Positions 25,239 through 35,250 are shown, numbered from the stretch's first letter. The stretch is 50,079 nucleotides of DNA from Demequina lutea (GCA_003246255.1 QKAX01000113.1:1-50079); one strand, 5' to 3'. Made by a program: numbers and translations. The notes: generated from the sequence alone by a model not told the origin.

Positions 25239-26119
25239 CCGCGATTGCCGCAAAGCCGATGCGCGAGGCGAGGCCTTCACGCAAGGTGACACCCCGCCGC
25301 CGCATCAGTCCTGCACAGTTTGCCGTCTACTTCGTGGCGCTCGCGCTCGTGTCGTTGATCCTGGCACCGGTGGTGTACATCATCCTGGGAGGCTTCCGCT
25401 CGAACGCGGACATCACCACAGACCCCTCGGGGCTTCCCACCGAGTGGCACTGGGAGAACTACGTCGACGTCCTCAAGGGCGGGACGTTCTGGCAAGAGGC
25501 TCTCAATTCGACCATTGCCGCCGTGGGCACCACGCTGTTTGTCGTGGTGCTGGGAGTGATGGCCGCATACGTCCTGGCTCGCTACCGCTTCCGCGGCCGT
25601 GGCCTCATGTACGGCGCGTTTGCTGCGGGCCTCATGTTCCCCATGACGGTGGCCATCACCCCGTTGTACATCCTGGTGAGGGATCTGGGCCTGACGGACA
25701 ACCTGCTGGGCGTGATCATTCCGCAGGTGGCGTTCGCGCTGCCGGTGACCATCATCATTCTGGTGCCGTTCCTCCAAGCGCTGCCCACGGAGATTGAAGA
25801 GGCGGCCTTCATCGATGGCTGCAGCCGACTCGGGTTCTTCTGGCGCATGGTGATTCCGCTGTCAATGCCTGCGGTCATCACGGTGGGAATCCTCGCCTTC
25901 ATTGCGAGCTGGAACTCCTACATGTTGCCGCTGTTCCTGCTGAGCGACACGGAGAAGTACACGCTGCCCCTGGGCGTGCAGTACTTCGCGTCGCAGTACT
26001 CCGTCGACACGGCCAAGGTGCTTGCCTTTACCTCACTGTCGATGCTGCCTGCGCTCGTGTTCTTCAGCCTGTTCGAACGGCGCATCGTCGGCGGCCTCAC
26101 GGGCGCCGTCAAGGGCTGA
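25235..26119 (+). CDS. Sugar ABC transporter permease, MalG type
   Basis: 294 residues with six predicted helices after a basic N-terminus. The EAA loop is EIEEAAFIDGCSRLGFFWRM (about residues 188-207). The helix MFPMTVAITPLYILVRDLGL and the segment ASWNSYMLPLFL are typical of MalG/CUT1 partners. It overlaps the preceding permease by 4 bp, so the two are translationally coupled. A strong hairpin follows before the GH3 gene. Confidence 0.93.
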   Translation: MTAIAAKPMREARPSRKVTPRRRISPAQFAVYFVALALVSLILAPVVYIILGGFRSNADITTDPSGLPTEWHWENYVDVLKGGTFWQEALNSTIAAVGTTLFVVVLGVMAAYVLARYRFRGRGLMYGAFAAGLMFPMTVAITPLYILVRDLGLTDNLLGVIIPQVAFALPVTIIILVPFLQALPTEIEEAAFIDGCSRLGFFWRMVIPLSMPAVITVGILAFIASWNSYMLPLFLLSDTEKYTLPLGVQYFASQYSVDTAKVLAFTSLSMLPALVFFSLFERRIVGGLTGAVKG

Positions 26120-26127
26120 CACTCCGT

Positions 26128-26159
26128 CGCGGGTGGGGGTACCCATGCCCCCACCCGCG
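26128..26159 (+). terminator. Hairpin between permease and GH3 gene
   Basis: Perfect 12-bp stem CGCGGGTGGGGG and its complement with an 8-nt loop, 8 bp after the permease stop, in an otherwise continuous operon. Possibly a partial terminator. Confidence 0.6.
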
Positions 26160-26180
26160 TGACAAGAAAGTAGAAGGAAC

Positions 26181-28463
26181 GTGCCTCACACGGACACCAG
26201 CGCGGCATCGGCCCGCGTCGCGGACCTGATCGCCCGCATGACGGTGGAAGAGAAGCTTGCCCAGCTCGTCGGTTTCTGGGTAGACCAAGGCGACGAGATC
26301 GTGGCGCCCATGGCGGACGAAATGGTGTCCTCAGATCGCTACGAGGAGGTCACCGCGCACGGCCTTGGCCACCTCACCAGGGTGTACGGCACCAGGCCCG
26401 TCGACCCGATCGAGCGCGCCGCGTGGCTGTGGGCCGAGCAGCGCCGCCTCAAGAAGGTGAGTCGCGTGGGCATCCCCGCGCTCGTCCACGAGGAGTGCCT
26501 CACGGGCCTCGCGGCGTGGAAGGCCGCCACCTTCCCCACTCCCCTCGCGTGGGGCGCCACGTTTGATCCCGACGCCGTTGACCAGATGGCGCGCACCATC
26601 GGTGGGTCGATGCGCGAGCTGGGCATTCACCAGGGCCTCGCGCCGGTGCTCGACGTGATTCGCGACGCGCGCTGGGGGCGCGTGGACGAGTGCATCGGCG
26701 AGGACCCGTACTTGGTAGGCACGCTCGGCACCGCGTACGTGCGCGGCCTGCAGGCCGAGGGCGTGCACGCGACGCTCAAGCACTTCGTGGGCTACTCCGG
26801 CTCCCGCGCGGGACGCAACCACGCCCCGGTGCACGCGGGGCCGCGCGAGATCAACGATGTGTTCCTGCCGCCCTTTGAGATGGCCGTGCGCGATGGTGGC
26901 GTGCGATCCGTGATGAACTCTTACGCCGAGATTGACGGCGTTCCGGTCGCCAGCACGCGCAAGTATCTCACCGACGTGCTGCGGGGCGAGTGGGGCTTTG
27001 ACGGCGTGGTGGTGGCCGACTACTTTGCGGTGGCCTTCCTGCACTCGACCCACAAGGTTTCCCCCGATCTCGCCGCCGCCGCGGCCCGCGCCCTGCACGC
27101 CGGCATCGACGTGGAGCTTCCCACCGCCGACGCCTATCCCACCCTGCTGGACGGCGCGATCGACGACGCCACCATGGCCGACATCGACACGGCGCTCGCT
27201 CGCGTGCTGCTCCAGAAGGAGGAGCTGGGCCTGCTCGACGAGGACTTCGCCGAGCCGCCCACCGAGATCGACCTCGACTCCCCCGCGCATCGGGCGGCCG
27301 CGCGCCGCGTCGCGGAGGAGTCTGTCATCCTGCTGTCGAACACCGGGGCGCTGCCTCTCGCGGCACCCCAACGCATCGCGCTCATCGGGCCCAACGGGCA
27401 CGATTCGTCGTCGCTCATGGGCTGCTACGCGTTCGCCAACCACGTGCTGCACTACCACCCGCAGACCCCGCTCGGCTTTGAGGCCCCCACGGTGGCCGAC
27501 GCGATGCGCGAGCGGTTCCCCGACGCCGAGTTCACCGTGGCCGCGGGCTGCGACGTGGAGGGCACGAACACGGAGGGCTTTGCGGACGCCGTGGCCGCCG
27601 CCCGCAACGCCGACGTGGCGGTGGTGGTCGTGGGTGACCGTGCCGGCCTGTTTGGCCGCGGCACCGTGGGCGAGGGAAACGACGTGGACAGCCTGGACCT
27701 CCCTGGCGTGCAGCGCGAGCTCGTGGAAGCCCTCGTGGCCACCGGCACTCCCGTGGTGATGGTGCTGCTCACTGGCCGGCCCTACGCTCTGGACTGGGCG
27801 CTCGACGGCGACAACGCCCCCGCTGCGGTGCTGCAGTCGTTCTTCCCGGGCGAGGAGGGCGGCCGCGCGATCGCCGCGATCCTGTCCGGCGACGTCAACC
27901 CCGGCGGGCGCTTGCCGGTGTCGCTACCGCGCTCCGCGGGCTCGCAGCCGTACTCGTACCTGCACCCGTTCCTGGGCGGGCCCAACGAGATCACGTCGCT
28001 TGACTCGACGCCCACGCGGCCCTTTGGCTATGGCCTCAGCTACACGACGTTCGCGCACAGCAACCTCACAGTGGACGCCGAATGCGCCACGCGCGGGCGA
28101 TTCGTCGCCTCCGTCACCGTGACAAACACGGGAGACCGCAGGGGCGCGGACGTGGTGCAGCTCTACGCACACCAGCCATACAGGTCAGTCACGCGCCCCC
28201 TCGCACAGCTCGTGGGCTACGCGCGCGTGGAGCTTGATCCGAGCGAGACAGTGACGGTGGAGATGAGCGTGCCCACCACTCGCCTGGCCTTCTCCGATGC
28301 GTCGATGACGCGTGTGGTGGAGCCCGGCGCGGTCGAGCTCTGGGTAGGTGCCTCGTGCGCTGACAAGGAGACCACCGCAACCCTTGCGTTGACGGGCGAG
28401 GCCACCTCCCCCACGCCCGACGACGCGCGCACGGTGGACGTCATCGTTACACCGGCCTCCTAG
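26181..28463 (+). CDS. GH3-family beta-xylosidase (or beta-glucosidase)
   Basis: 760 residues. N-terminal TIM-barrel (LIARMTVEEKLAQLVGFW, ATLKHFVGYSGSRAGRNHAPV, with substrate-binding Lys-His), the nucleophile Asp in FDGVVVADYFAVAFL, then an alpha/beta sandwich and a C-terminal fibronectin III-like domain (from about residue 640, GYGLSYTTFAHSNLTVDAE). The ADYFAV form of the nucleophile motif and the context favour beta-xylosidase (BxlA-like) over glucosidase. No signal peptide, so it hydrolyses imported oligosaccharides in the cytoplasm. GTG start, preceded by AGAAGGA. Confidence 0.93.
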   Translation: MPHTDTSAASARVADLIARMTVEEKLAQLVGFWVDQGDEIVAPMADEMVSSDRYEEVTAHGLGHLTRVYGTRPVDPIERAAWLWAEQRRLKKVSRVGIPALVHEECLTGLAAWKAATFPTPLAWGATFDPDAVDQMARTIGGSMRELGIHQGLAPVLDVIRDARWGRVDECIGEDPYLVGTLGTAYVRGLQAEGVHATLKHFVGYSGSRAGRNHAPVHAGPREINDVFLPPFEMAVRDGGVRSVMNSYAEIDGVPVASTRKYLTDVLRGEWGFDGVVVADYFAVAFLHSTHKVSPDLAAAAARALHAGIDVELPTADAYPTLLDGAIDDATMADIDTALARVLLQKEELGLLDEDFAEPPTEIDLDSPAHRAAARRVAEESVILLSNTGALPLAAPQRIALIGPNGHDSSSLMGCYAFANHVLHYHPQTPLGFEAPTVADAMRERFPDAEFTVAAGCDVEGTNTEGFADAVAAARNADVAVVVVGDRAGLFGRGTVGEGNDVDSLDLPGVQRELVEALVATGTPVVMVLLTGRPYALDWALDGDNAPAAVLQSFFPGEEGGRAIAAILSGDVNPGGRLPVSLPRSAGSQPYSYLHPFLGGPNEITSLDSTPTRPFGYGLSYTTFAHSNLTVDAECATRGRFVASVTVTNTGDRRGADVVQLYAHQPYRSVTRPLAQLVGYARVELDPSETVTVEMSVPTTRLAFSDASMTRVVEPGAVELWVGASCADKETTATLALTGEATSPTPDDARTVDVIVTPAS

Positions 28464-28467
28464 AAGA

Positions 28468-28501
28468 CCCGCCCTCGCCTCTTGGCGGCGGCGAGGGCGG
28501 G
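28468..28501 (+). terminator. Terminator after the GH3 gene
   Basis: Perfect 12-bp stem CCCGCCCTCGCC and its complement with a 10-nt loop, 4 bp after the GH3 stop. It extends to 13 bp before the ATG chosen for the next gene, so that gene's 5' end is packed against it. Confidence 0.7.
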
Positions 28502-28514
28502 CATGATGGTCACC

Positions 28515-29546
28515 ATGAGCGCGAGCGCGGGCACCCCGAGGGCCACGATGGCCGATGTGGCGCGTGCGGCGGATGTCTCGGTGATGACTGTCTCCAACGT
28601 GGTGAACGACCGCGCTGCACGCGTGAGCGACGAGACGCGCGCACGCGTGCTCGCGGCCATCGATGCGCTGGGCTACCAGGTCAACGTCGCAGCGCGCCAA
28701 CTGCGCCAAGGGCGCACTGGCGTGATCGCCCTCGCAGTGCCCGACTTCTCGGCGCCCTACTACGGCGAGCTCGCGACGCGCCTGGCGGACCGACTCGCGG
28801 CATCGGGCCTGCGGCTCGTGGTGGAGCGCACCGGCGGAGCCCTCTCGGATGAGCTCGCGCTGCTTGAGAGATCTCGCCTCAGCGCGTACGACGGCCTCAT
28901 CATGAGCCTTACCCGGGCCGATGCCGACGATCTCGCGGAGGCACACGCGACGAGGCCCGTGGTGGCGCTCGGCGAGCGCGGGATGTCGGCTGGTGTGGAC
29001 CACGTGGCGATGGACAACGTGGGAGGCGCGCGGCTCGCCACTGAGCATCTGCTGGCGCGCGGCGCGCGCCGCATCGCGGTGGTGGGCGGCAGCCTCAAAG
29101 ACGGCGAGTCCATGAGTGCGTCGCGCACGCGGGGCCATGTCGAGGCGCTCGCCGCAGCGGGGCTCGCGCCGGAGCCATCCCTGGTCATCGAGGGCGGCGT
29201 GGACCTGGCCGCGGGCTACGCGGCCGTCACGCGGCTGGCCGACGCAGGCGTCGGCTTTGATGCGGTGCTTGCCCTCACGGACACGGCTGCACTTGGCGCC
29301 CTCGCCGGCTTGTCCCAGCGAGGCCTCTCCGTGCCGGGCGACGTGCAGGTGGTGGGCTGGGACAACACCGAGTCAGGCGCCTACGGGGTGCCGACGCTCA
29401 CGAGCGTGGATCCCGACAACGAGCGACTCGCGGCCGAGGCGGTACGACTGCTGCTCGCCCGACTCGACGGCGCCGCCTCCCCCGCAGAGCAAGTGGTCCC
29501 CACCGCCTCACTCGCTGTGCGCGGGTCCACGCGATCGGGCGCCTAG
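28515..29546 (+). CDS. LacI-family transcriptional regulator (second)
   Basis: 343 residues: helix-turn-helix ATMADVARAADVSVMTVSNVVNDR, hinge YQVNVAARQLRQGRT, and an effector-binding domain ending QVVGWDNTESGAYGVPTLTSV. The start at 28515 gives a normal-length N-terminus; ATGs at 28503 and 28506 touch the preceding terminator. It is convergent with the GH51 gene, and the two stop codons share the palindrome CTAG at 29543-29546. The 20-bp LacI-like dyad at 31113-31132 in front of the GH51 gene is its most likely target, which would make arabinose or an arabino-oligosaccharide the effector; this is inference. Confidence 0.9.
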   Translation: MSASAGTPRATMADVARAADVSVMTVSNVVNDRAARVSDETRARVLAAIDALGYQVNVAARQLRQGRTGVIALAVPDFSAPYYGELATRLADRLAASGLRLVVERTGGALSDELALLERSRLSAYDGLIMSLTRADADDLAEAHATRPVVALGERGMSAGVDHVAMDNVGGARLATEHLLARGARRIAVVGGSLKDGESMSASRTRGHVEALAAAGLAPEPSLVIEGGVDLAAGYAAVTRLADAGVGFDAVLALTDTAALGALAGLSQRGLSVPGDVQVVGWDNTESGAYGVPTLTSVDPDNERLAAEAVRLLLARLDGAASPAEQVVPTASLAVRGSTRSGA

Positions 29547-31087
29547 AAGGTCGTCGCCCCCAGCTCAAGCTCCACCGTGGCAAAGCTGTGCGGCGGGAGC
29601 GTCACGCGCAGCACGCCCGCGTCCACGGAGGCTTCCAGGTCGCGCGGAGCAACGCGCTCCGGGGCATCGAAGTCGTTCACATCCCTCACGGAGTCGCTCG
29701 CGAGCACACGCGCGCGCCTCACCATGGCCTCGCGCCCCCGCAGGTCGATCGCCACCTCGAGGTCTCCGTCAAGGCCCGCGTGCGTGAGCGACACGAGCGC
29801 GCTGCCGTCACGCGCACTGCCCTCGCGCATGCTCGCCGACACCGAGAGCGCCGGAAGGTCCTCACCGTCGCAAGCCAGCGTCGGCGCCGCGAGGATGCTG
29901 GTGGCGAGCCGCGTCGCGTCCTGGTGGCCAGCGTTCATCGCGAACACGTGATATGTGGGCGTGAGCACCAGCCGGCCGTCGTCGGTGGTGAGCACCATGG
30001 CCTGCAGCACGTTGACAGTCTGCGCGATGTTGGCCATGCGCAGGCGCTCCGCGTGGCGGTGGAAGATGTCCAGGTGCAGGCCAGCGACGATCGCGTCGCG
30101 CATCGTGTTCTGCTGGTACAGAAAACCGGGGTTGGTGCCGGGCTCGACGCTCCACCACGTGCCCCACTCGTCGCAGATGAGGCCGATGCGCCGCTCGGGA
30201 TCGTGCGCGTCCATCACGGCGGAGTGGACGCGGATGACGCGGTCGATGTCGAGCGCCTTGGCCACCGTGCGCGCGTATTGCTCGTCCGTGAAGTCGGTGG
30301 CTGACACGGTGTTGATGCCCTCGCCAGAGTGCGAGTAATAGTGGAACGAGATCGCCTGGAACACCGGCTCAGGCTTGAGCGTGCAGCCGCGGCACGTGAT
30401 GGCGGCCATGAGCGCCTCGGTCCAGCGGATGTCGTCGTCGGGCGCGCCGGAGGCGATGCGGGTCAGCACATTGTCGCCGTGGTTCTTGCAGAACGTGCCG
30501 TAACGCTTGGCCTCCTCGGCATAGTGCTCGGGTGACATGTTGCCGCCGCAGCCCCACGCCTCGTTGCCGAGCCCCCAAAACGGCACCCTCCACGGCTCGT
30601 CGCGGCCGTTTTCGCGGCGCAGGCGCGCCATGGGGCTGTCGCCGTCGCGCGTCAGGTACTCGACCCAGTCGCTCATCTCTTGAACCGTGCCGCTGCCCAC
30701 GTTGCCGTTGACGTACGCGTCCGCGCCGAGCGCCTCGCACAGGGCCATGAACTCGTGAGTGCCGAACGAGTTGTCCTCCACCACGTTGCCCCAGTTGGTG
30801 TTGACCATCGTGGGGCGCTCCTCGCGGGGGCCGATGCCGTCGCGCCAGTGGTATTCGTCGGCAAAGCAGCCGCCCGGCCAGCGCAGGTTGGGCACGCTCA
30901 GCGCGCGGAGGGCCTCGACCACATCGGCGCGCAGCCCGCCCACGTTCGGCAGCGGCGAGTCCTCGCCCACCCAGAAGCCGCCGTAGATGCATCGTCCAAG
31001 GTGTTCGGCGAAGTGGCCGTACAGGTGTCGGCTGATGACGGGACCTGTGACGTCCAGGTCGATGACGGCGCGCGCGGTGCGAGGCAT
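29543..31087 (-). CDS. abfA: GH51-family alpha-L-arabinofuranosidase
   Basis: 514 residues, the usual length for intracellular GH51 enzymes. The (beta/alpha)8 domain carries the general acid Glu in FWGLGNEAWGCGG and the nucleophile Glu in LICDEWGTWW; ISRHLYGHFAEHLGRCIYGG and LRWPGGCFADEYHW are family signatures. It removes arabinofuranosyl side groups from arabinoxylan and arabinan oligosaccharides. No signal peptide. The start is ATG 31087, preceded by GGAGGA. It lies downstream of the deacetylase gene on the same strand (88-bp gap) with an operator-like dyad between them. Confidence 0.96.
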   Translation of the reverse strand: MPRTARAVIDLDVTGPVISRHLYGHFAEHLGRCIYGGFWVGEDSPLPNVGGLRADVVEALRALSVPNLRWPGGCFADEYHWRDGIGPREERPTMVNTNWGNVVEDNSFGTHEFMALCEALGADAYVNGNVGSGTVQEMSDWVEYLTRDGDSPMARLRRENGRDEPWRVPFWGLGNEAWGCGGNMSPEHYAEEAKRYGTFCKNHGDNVLTRIASGAPDDDIRWTEALMAAITCRGCTLKPEPVFQAISFHYYSHSGEGINTVSATDFTDEQYARTVAKALDIDRVIRVHSAVMDAHDPERRIGLICDEWGTWWSVEPGTNPGFLYQQNTMRDAIVAGLHLDIFHRHAERLRMANIAQTVNVLQAMVLTTDDGRLVLTPTYHVFAMNAGHQDATRLATSILAAPTLACDGEDLPALSVSASMREGSARDGSALVSLTHAGLDGDLEVAIDLRGREAMVRRARVLASDSVRDVNDFDAPERVAPRDLEASVDAGVLRVTLPPHSFATVELELGATTF

Positions 31088-31112
31088 GGTCTTCCTCCAT
31101 TGGATGACATCG

Positions 31113-31132
31113 TTGGTTTAACGATATACCAA
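31113..31132. promoter_or_regulatory. LacI-type operator upstream of the GH51 gene
   Basis: TTGGTTTAACGATATACCAA: a 20-bp dyad with a central CG and 7 of 9 symmetrical positions per arm, in an otherwise GC-rich sequence. A second inverted repeat CCATTGG (31098-31104) / CCAATGG (31129-31135) overlaps it. The adjacent LacI-family protein is the likely binder. Confidence 0.7.
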
Positions 31133-31175
31133 TGGTACGGCTGCGGGAAGATCGCCGATGCTCTGGACGGGTCTC

Positions 31176-31802
31176 CTACTCGGCCCCAATGGGCAGCGTG
31201 AAGGCCCAGCCCGCGGCCAGCCTCTCGTCGACCACGCGCAGGGTCGCGGCGACGGTGCCGGCCCTGTCTCCCCCGCCGTCATGCACGAGCACCAGTTCGC
31301 CGGGCGTGGTCGCGCGGCGAAGTCGCTCCGCGAGCACGTCCACATCCTGCTCGAGCCAGTCCTCGATCACGTTGGCCACCGCGAGCGGCTGCATGCCCAG
31401 CTCCACGGCCACCTCGGCCGTGACTCCCCACGATCCGTTGGGGGCACGCCAAAACGGCACGGGCGCCTTGGGGTCGCCGAGGGCCTCGCGGATGATCGTG
31501 AGGTTGCGGAGCATGTCCTCGCGCACCGCCTCCGGCGACCAGTCGCCCATGTCGGCGAACGACGTCGAGTGATTGCACAGCACGTGCCCCTCGGCCACCG
31601 CGCGGCGCAGCAGATACGCGCCGCCGGGGGCCTCGATCTGTTCTCCGATGACGGCGAATACCGCGCGGATGCCGCGCTCCTTGAGGCCGTCCAGCAGGGT
31701 CTCGGTGTCGCGGCCGTTGGGTCCGTCGTCCACCGTCAGGGCGCACACAAGTCCCTCCCCCTTGGCGGCGACCACCGGGGCGATCGTGGGCACGTGAGCC
31801 AT
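31176..31802 (-). CDS. NodB-like polysaccharide deacetylase, variant metal site
   Basis: 208 residues, a single CE4/NodB domain with no signal peptide. The catalytic motif LTVDDGPNGRDT (Asp-Asp), the RAPNGSWG loop, IEDWLEQDV and LVLVHDGGGDR are present. The second motif reads CNHSTSFADMG: the family normally has H-S/T-x-x-H, and here the second zinc-binding His is Phe. It may therefore use a different metal site, or be an actinobacterial subfamily with a shifted ligand, or lack activity. Beside arabinoxylan hydrolases, removal of acetyl groups from imported xylo-oligosaccharides is a plausible role. GAGGAGG precedes the ATG. Confidence 0.85.
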   Translation of the reverse strand: MAHVPTIAPVVAAKGEGLVCALTVDDGPNGRDTETLLDGLKERGIRAVFAVIGEQIEAPGGAYLLRRAVAEGHVLCNHSTSFADMGDWSPEAVREDMLRNLTIIREALGDPKAPVPFWRAPNGSWGVTAEVAVELGMQPLAVANVIEDWLEQDVDVLAERLRRATTPGELVLVHDGGGDRAGTVAATLRVVDERLAAGWAFTLPIGAE

Positions 31803-31874
31803 CGTCGGCCTCCTCGCGGCGCGAGCGTCGCGCCTGGTACGAGCCTACTCGCGCACCAGAGCGCACAGACAGCA

Positions 31875-31906
31875 ACGCGGCGGGTCCCCAGGGGAACCCG
31901 CCGCGT
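31875..31906 (-). terminator. Terminator of the gatCAB operon
   Basis: Perfect 11-bp stem ACGCGGCGGGT and its complement, 10-nt loop, starting 16 bp after the gatB stop on the minus strand. Confidence 0.75.
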
Positions 31907-31922
31907 CGGAACCGTGTGAGAG

Positions 31923-33437
31923 CTAGCCCTCGACCCCCGCGCGCGCGAGGATGATCTCGCGCACACGACCGGCATCGGCCTGACCCTTGGTGGCCTTCAT
32001 GACGGCGCCCACGATGGCGCCGGCCGCCTGGACCTTGCCCTCCTGGATCTTTGCCAGCACGTCGGGCTGAGCGGCGAGCGCCTCGTCCACCGCGGCCTCC
32101 AAGGCCGAGTCGTCCGAGACCACCTCGAGGCCGCGGGCCTCGACGATCGCCGTGGGGGCACCCTCGCCGTCAAGCACGCCTGCCAGCACCTGGCGGGCGA
32201 TCTTGTCGTTGATGCGACCGGAGTCGATGAGGCCCTGCAACTCCGCGATGTCCGCCGGGGTCACCGGCAGCTCGGGCAGCGTGAACTCGCGCTCGTTGGC
32301 GGTGCGGGCAAGCTCGCCCATCCACCACTTGCGGGCCGCCTGGGCGGGGGCGCCAGCGGCGACGGTGTCGGAGATGAGCACCAAGGCGTCGGCCGCCACG
32401 GCGTCGCGCATCTCGAGGTCGCTGAAGCCCCACTCCTCCTGCAGGCGCGCACGCATCTTGGCGGGGTGCTCGGGGATGGTGCCCCGCAGCTCCTCGACCC
32501 ACTCGCGCGAGGGCTCCACGGGAAGCAGGTCAGGTTCCGGGAAGTAGCGGTAGTCCTCCGCCTGCTCCTTGGAGCGACCGGGCGTGGTGGAGTTGGTGTC
32601 CTCGTGCCAGTGACGCGTCTCTTGCACCACGGGCTCGCCCTTGGACAGCAGGTCCGCCTGGCGGCCCACCTCAAAGTGAATCGCGCGCTCGATCGCGCGC
32701 AGCGAGTTCACGTTCTTTGTCTCGGAGCGCTTGCCGAACGGCACCGCGGACTGGTCCTCGCCGTCGGCCGCCTTGGGACGCAGCGACAGGTTGACGTCCG
32801 CGCGCAGGCGACCCTGCTCCATGCGGCCGTCCGAGATGCCAAGGCCGCGCACGATGTCGCGGATCGTGGCCACGTAGGCGCGCGCCACCTCGGCGGTGCG
32901 CTCGCCCGCGCCCTCGATGGTCTTGGTGACGATCTCCACGAGCGGCACGCCGCCGCGGTTGTAGTCCACCAGCGAGTAGTCCGCACCCTGGATGCCGCCG
33001 GAGCCACCCACGTGGGTGTTCTTGCCGGCGTCCTCCTCCATGTGAGCGCGCTCGATGCCCACGGTGAACACCGTGCCGTCGTCAAGCACCACGTCGAGCT
33101 CGCCCTCGTACGAGGTCGGCTCGTCGTACTGCGAGATCTGGTAGTCCTTCGCGAGGTCCGGGTAGAAGTAGTTCTTGCGCGCAAAGCGCGAGGACTCGCG
33201 GATCGAGCAGCCGAGCGCGAGTCCCAGGCGGATCGCTGACTCGACGGCCTTCTCGTTCGTGACCGGCATCGAGCCTGGGAGACCGAGGCACACGGGGCAC
33301 ACGTTGGTGTTGGGCTCCGCGCCAAACTCGTTCGCGCAGCCGCAGAACATCTTGGTCTTGGTGTTGAGCTCCACGTGGACCTCGATGCCGAAGACGGGAT
33401 CGAAGTCCTTCATGGCCTCGTCGTACGTGTAGCTCAC
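31923..33437 (-). CDS. gatB: Asp-tRNA(Asn)/Glu-tRNA(Gln) amidotransferase subunit B
   Basis: 504 residues. GatB binds the mischarged tRNA and activates the Glu or Asp side chain with ATP while GatA supplies ammonia from glutamine. Cradle-domain signatures are [20 protein letters not shown] (with zinc-type Cys residues), [32 protein letters not shown] and the C-terminal YqeY-like tail ([26 protein letters not shown]). The start is GTG 33437, which overlaps the gatA stop as GTGA; an upstream in-frame start inside gatA is not used. Confidence 0.97.
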   Translation of the reverse strand: MSYTYDEAMKDFDPVFGIEVHVELNTKTKMFCGCANEFGAEPNTNVCPVCLGLPGSMPVTNEKAVESAIRLGLALGCSIRESSRFARKNYFYPDLAKDYQISQYDEPTSYEGELDVVLDDGTVFTVGIERAHMEEDAGKNTHVGGSGGIQGADYSLVDYNRGGVPLVEIVTKTIEGAGERTAEVARAYVATIRDIVRGLGISDGRMEQGRLRADVNLSLRPKAADGEDQSAVPFGKRSETKNVNSLRAIERAIHFEVGRQADLLSKGEPVVQETRHWHEDTNSTTPGRSKEQAEDYRYFPEPDLLPVEPSREWVEELRGTIPEHPAKMRARLQEEWGFSDLEMRDAVAADALVLISDTVAAGAPAQAARKWWMGELARTANEREFTLPELPVTPADIAELQGLIDSGRINDKIARQVLAGVLDGEGAPTAIVEARGLEVVSDDSALEAAVDEALAAQPDVLAKIQEGKVQAAGAIVGAVMKATKGQADAGRVREIILARAGVEG

Positions 33438-34954
33438 TTCACCACCTCCAGCTCGGGGGCCAGCGAGGTCAACGGGCCGCCCCACTCGCCCTCAAGGGCC
33501 TTCTCGAGCGCGGCGGCGACGCGGTACATGCGGGCGTCCTCGTGCGCGGGGGCGATGATCTGGAAGCCGACGGGCAGGCCGTCCTCCGGCGCGGTGCCGG
33601 CGGGCAGCGACATGGCGGGCACGCCGGCGAGGTTCACCGGAATGGTCGCCACATCGTTGAGGTACATGGCCAGCGGGTCGTCGAGACGCTCGCCCAGCTT
33701 GAACGGCGTGGTGGGAGCGGTGGGGCTCACCAGCACGTCGGCCGTCTCGAACGCGGCGGCAAAGTCGCGCTGAATGAGCGTGCGCACCTTCTGCGCCGAG
33801 CCGTAGTACGCGTCGTAGTAGCCGGCCGAGAGCGCGTAGGTGCCCAGGATGATGCGGCGCTTGACCTCGTCGCCAAAGCCCTCGGCGCGCGTCGCGAGCA
33901 TCGTCTTCTCGATCGTGTCCTTCTCCACACGCATGCCAAACCGCACCGAGTCGAACTTGGCGAGGTTGCTGGACGCCTCGGAGGGCAGGATCAGGTAGTA
34001 CGCGGCGAGCGCGTACTTGAAGGACGGGCAGCTCACCTCGACCACCTCGGCGCCGGCGGCGCGCAGGTGCTCGAGCGACTCCTCGAAGCGCTGGCTGACG
34101 CCGGCCTGATAGCCCTCGCCTCCCAGCTCCTTCACCACGCCGATCCGCACGCCCTTGAGGCCGTTCTCGCGCCCGTCGCGGGCGGCGGCCAGGCACGCGG
34201 GCACTGGCTCGTCGAGGCTCGTGGCGTCCATCGGGTCGTGGCCACCCATGACCTCGTGCAGCGCCGCTGTGTCGGCCACCGTGCGACCGCACGGGCCCAG
34301 CTGGTCGAGCGAGGAGGCGAGCGCGATCGCGCCGTAACGGCTCACGCCACCATACGTCGGCTTGGCTCCCACGGTGCCGGTGACCGCGGCGGGCTGGCGG
34401 ATCGAGCCACCCGTGTCGGAGCCAATCGCGAGCGGCGCCTCGAAGGCGGCGAGCGACGCGGCCGAGCCGCCTCCCGAGCCGCCGGGGATGCGGTCGAGGT
34501 CCCACGGGTTGTGCGTGGGGCCGTAGCCCGAGTGCTCGGTGGACGAGCCCATCGCGAACTCGTCCATGTTGGTCTTGCCCAGGATGGGCATGCGCTGCGC
34601 CTTGAGCTTGGTGGTGAGCGTCGCGTCGTACGGGGGCATCCAGCCCTCGAGAATGCGCGAGCCCGCCGTCGTGGGCATGCCCTTTGTCACCACGATGTCC
34701 TTGACGGCAATCGGCACGCCTGCGAGCAGCGGAAGCTCCTTGCCTGCGGCGCGGTCCGCGTCCACCTCGGCGGCGGTCGCCAGGGCACCCTCCGCGTCGA
34801 CGTGAAGGAACGCGTGCACGTTCGAGGGCGTGCCCTCGCCGTCCACGGCTGCGATGCGGTCAAGGTGAGCCTGCACCAGCTCCACGCTGGTGACGGTGCC
34901 GGCGGCCATGGCCTCGGCCATCTCAAGCGCCGACGCCCGGGTCCAGTCGGTCAT
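33434..34954 (-). CDS. gatA: Asp-tRNA(Asn)/Glu-tRNA(Gln) amidotransferase subunit A
   Basis: 506-residue amidase-signature enzyme that hydrolyses glutamine and channels ammonia to GatB. The Ser-cisSer-Lys triad is visible: Lys in [11 protein letters not shown], cis-Ser in [12 protein letters not shown] and the nucleophile Ser in [12 protein letters not shown]. The GGSGGGS form, in place of the usual GGSSGGS, is common in actinobacteria as I recall. It overlaps gatC by 4 bp (ATGA) upstream and gatB by 4 bp downstream, so all three subunits are coupled. Confidence 0.97.
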   Translation of the reverse strand: MTDWTRASALEMAEAMAAGTVTSVELVQAHLDRIAAVDGEGTPSNVHAFLHVDAEGALATAAEVDADRAAGKELPLLAGVPIAVKDIVVTKGMPTTAGSRILEGWMPPYDATLTTKLKAQRMPILGKTNMDEFAMGSSTEHSGYGPTHNPWDLDRIPGGSGGGSAASLAAFEAPLAIGSDTGGSIRQPAAVTGTVGAKPTYGGVSRYGAIALASSLDQLGPCGRTVADTAALHEVMGGHDPMDATSLDEPVPACLAAARDGRENGLKGVRIGVVKELGGEGYQAGVSQRFEESLEHLRAAGAEVVEVSCPSFKYALAAYYLILPSEASSNLAKFDSVRFGMRVEKDTIEKTMLATRAEGFGDEVKRRIILGTYALSAGYYDAYYGSAQKVRTLIQRDFAAAFETADVLVSPTAPTTPFKLGERLDDPLAMYLNDVATIPVNLAGVPAMSLPAGTAPEDGLPVGFQIIAPAHEDARMYRVAAALEKALEGEWGGPLTSLAPELEVVK

Positions 34955-35250
34955 GCTTCCTCCCCCAGGATCTTGGGCACGCGGAAGCGGCCATCCTCCG
35001 CCTCGGGGGCGGCGTCGAGCGCCTGATCCTGCGTGAGCGACGGGCGCACCTCATCGGTGCGGTGCACGTTGCTCATGGGAATCGGGTGCGAAGTGGCGGG
35101 TACGTCTTCGCCGGCGACCTCGGCGACGAGGGCAACGGAATCGACGATCGCGGCGAGCTGACCGGACAAGCGGTCCAGGTCCTCGTCGGTCATGTCGATG
35201 CGTGCCAGCGCCGCCAGTCGCGCGACGTCTGCGCGGCTGAGGGTGGACAT
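34951..35250 (-). CDS. gatC: Asp-tRNA(Asn)/Glu-tRNA(Gln) amidotransferase subunit C
   Basis: 99 residues. The small helical subunit that wraps around GatA and stabilises the GatAB complex. Typical start [23 protein letters not shown] and C-terminal [35 protein letters not shown] 35250 is chosen because TAGACT ends 7 nt before it, indicating a leaderless transcript; an upstream extension in frame is not conserved. First gene of gatCAB. Confidence 0.96.
   Translation of the reverse strand: MSTLSRADVARLAALARIDMTDEDLDRLSGQLAAIVDSVALVAEVAGEDVPATSHPIPMSNVHRTDEVRPSLTQDQALDAAPEAEDGRFRVPKILGEEA

Noticed and set aside
31142-31919. Plus-strand open frames over the deacetylase gene
   Set aside because: They mirror the minus-strand NodB gene and have no domain signature or ribosome binding site.
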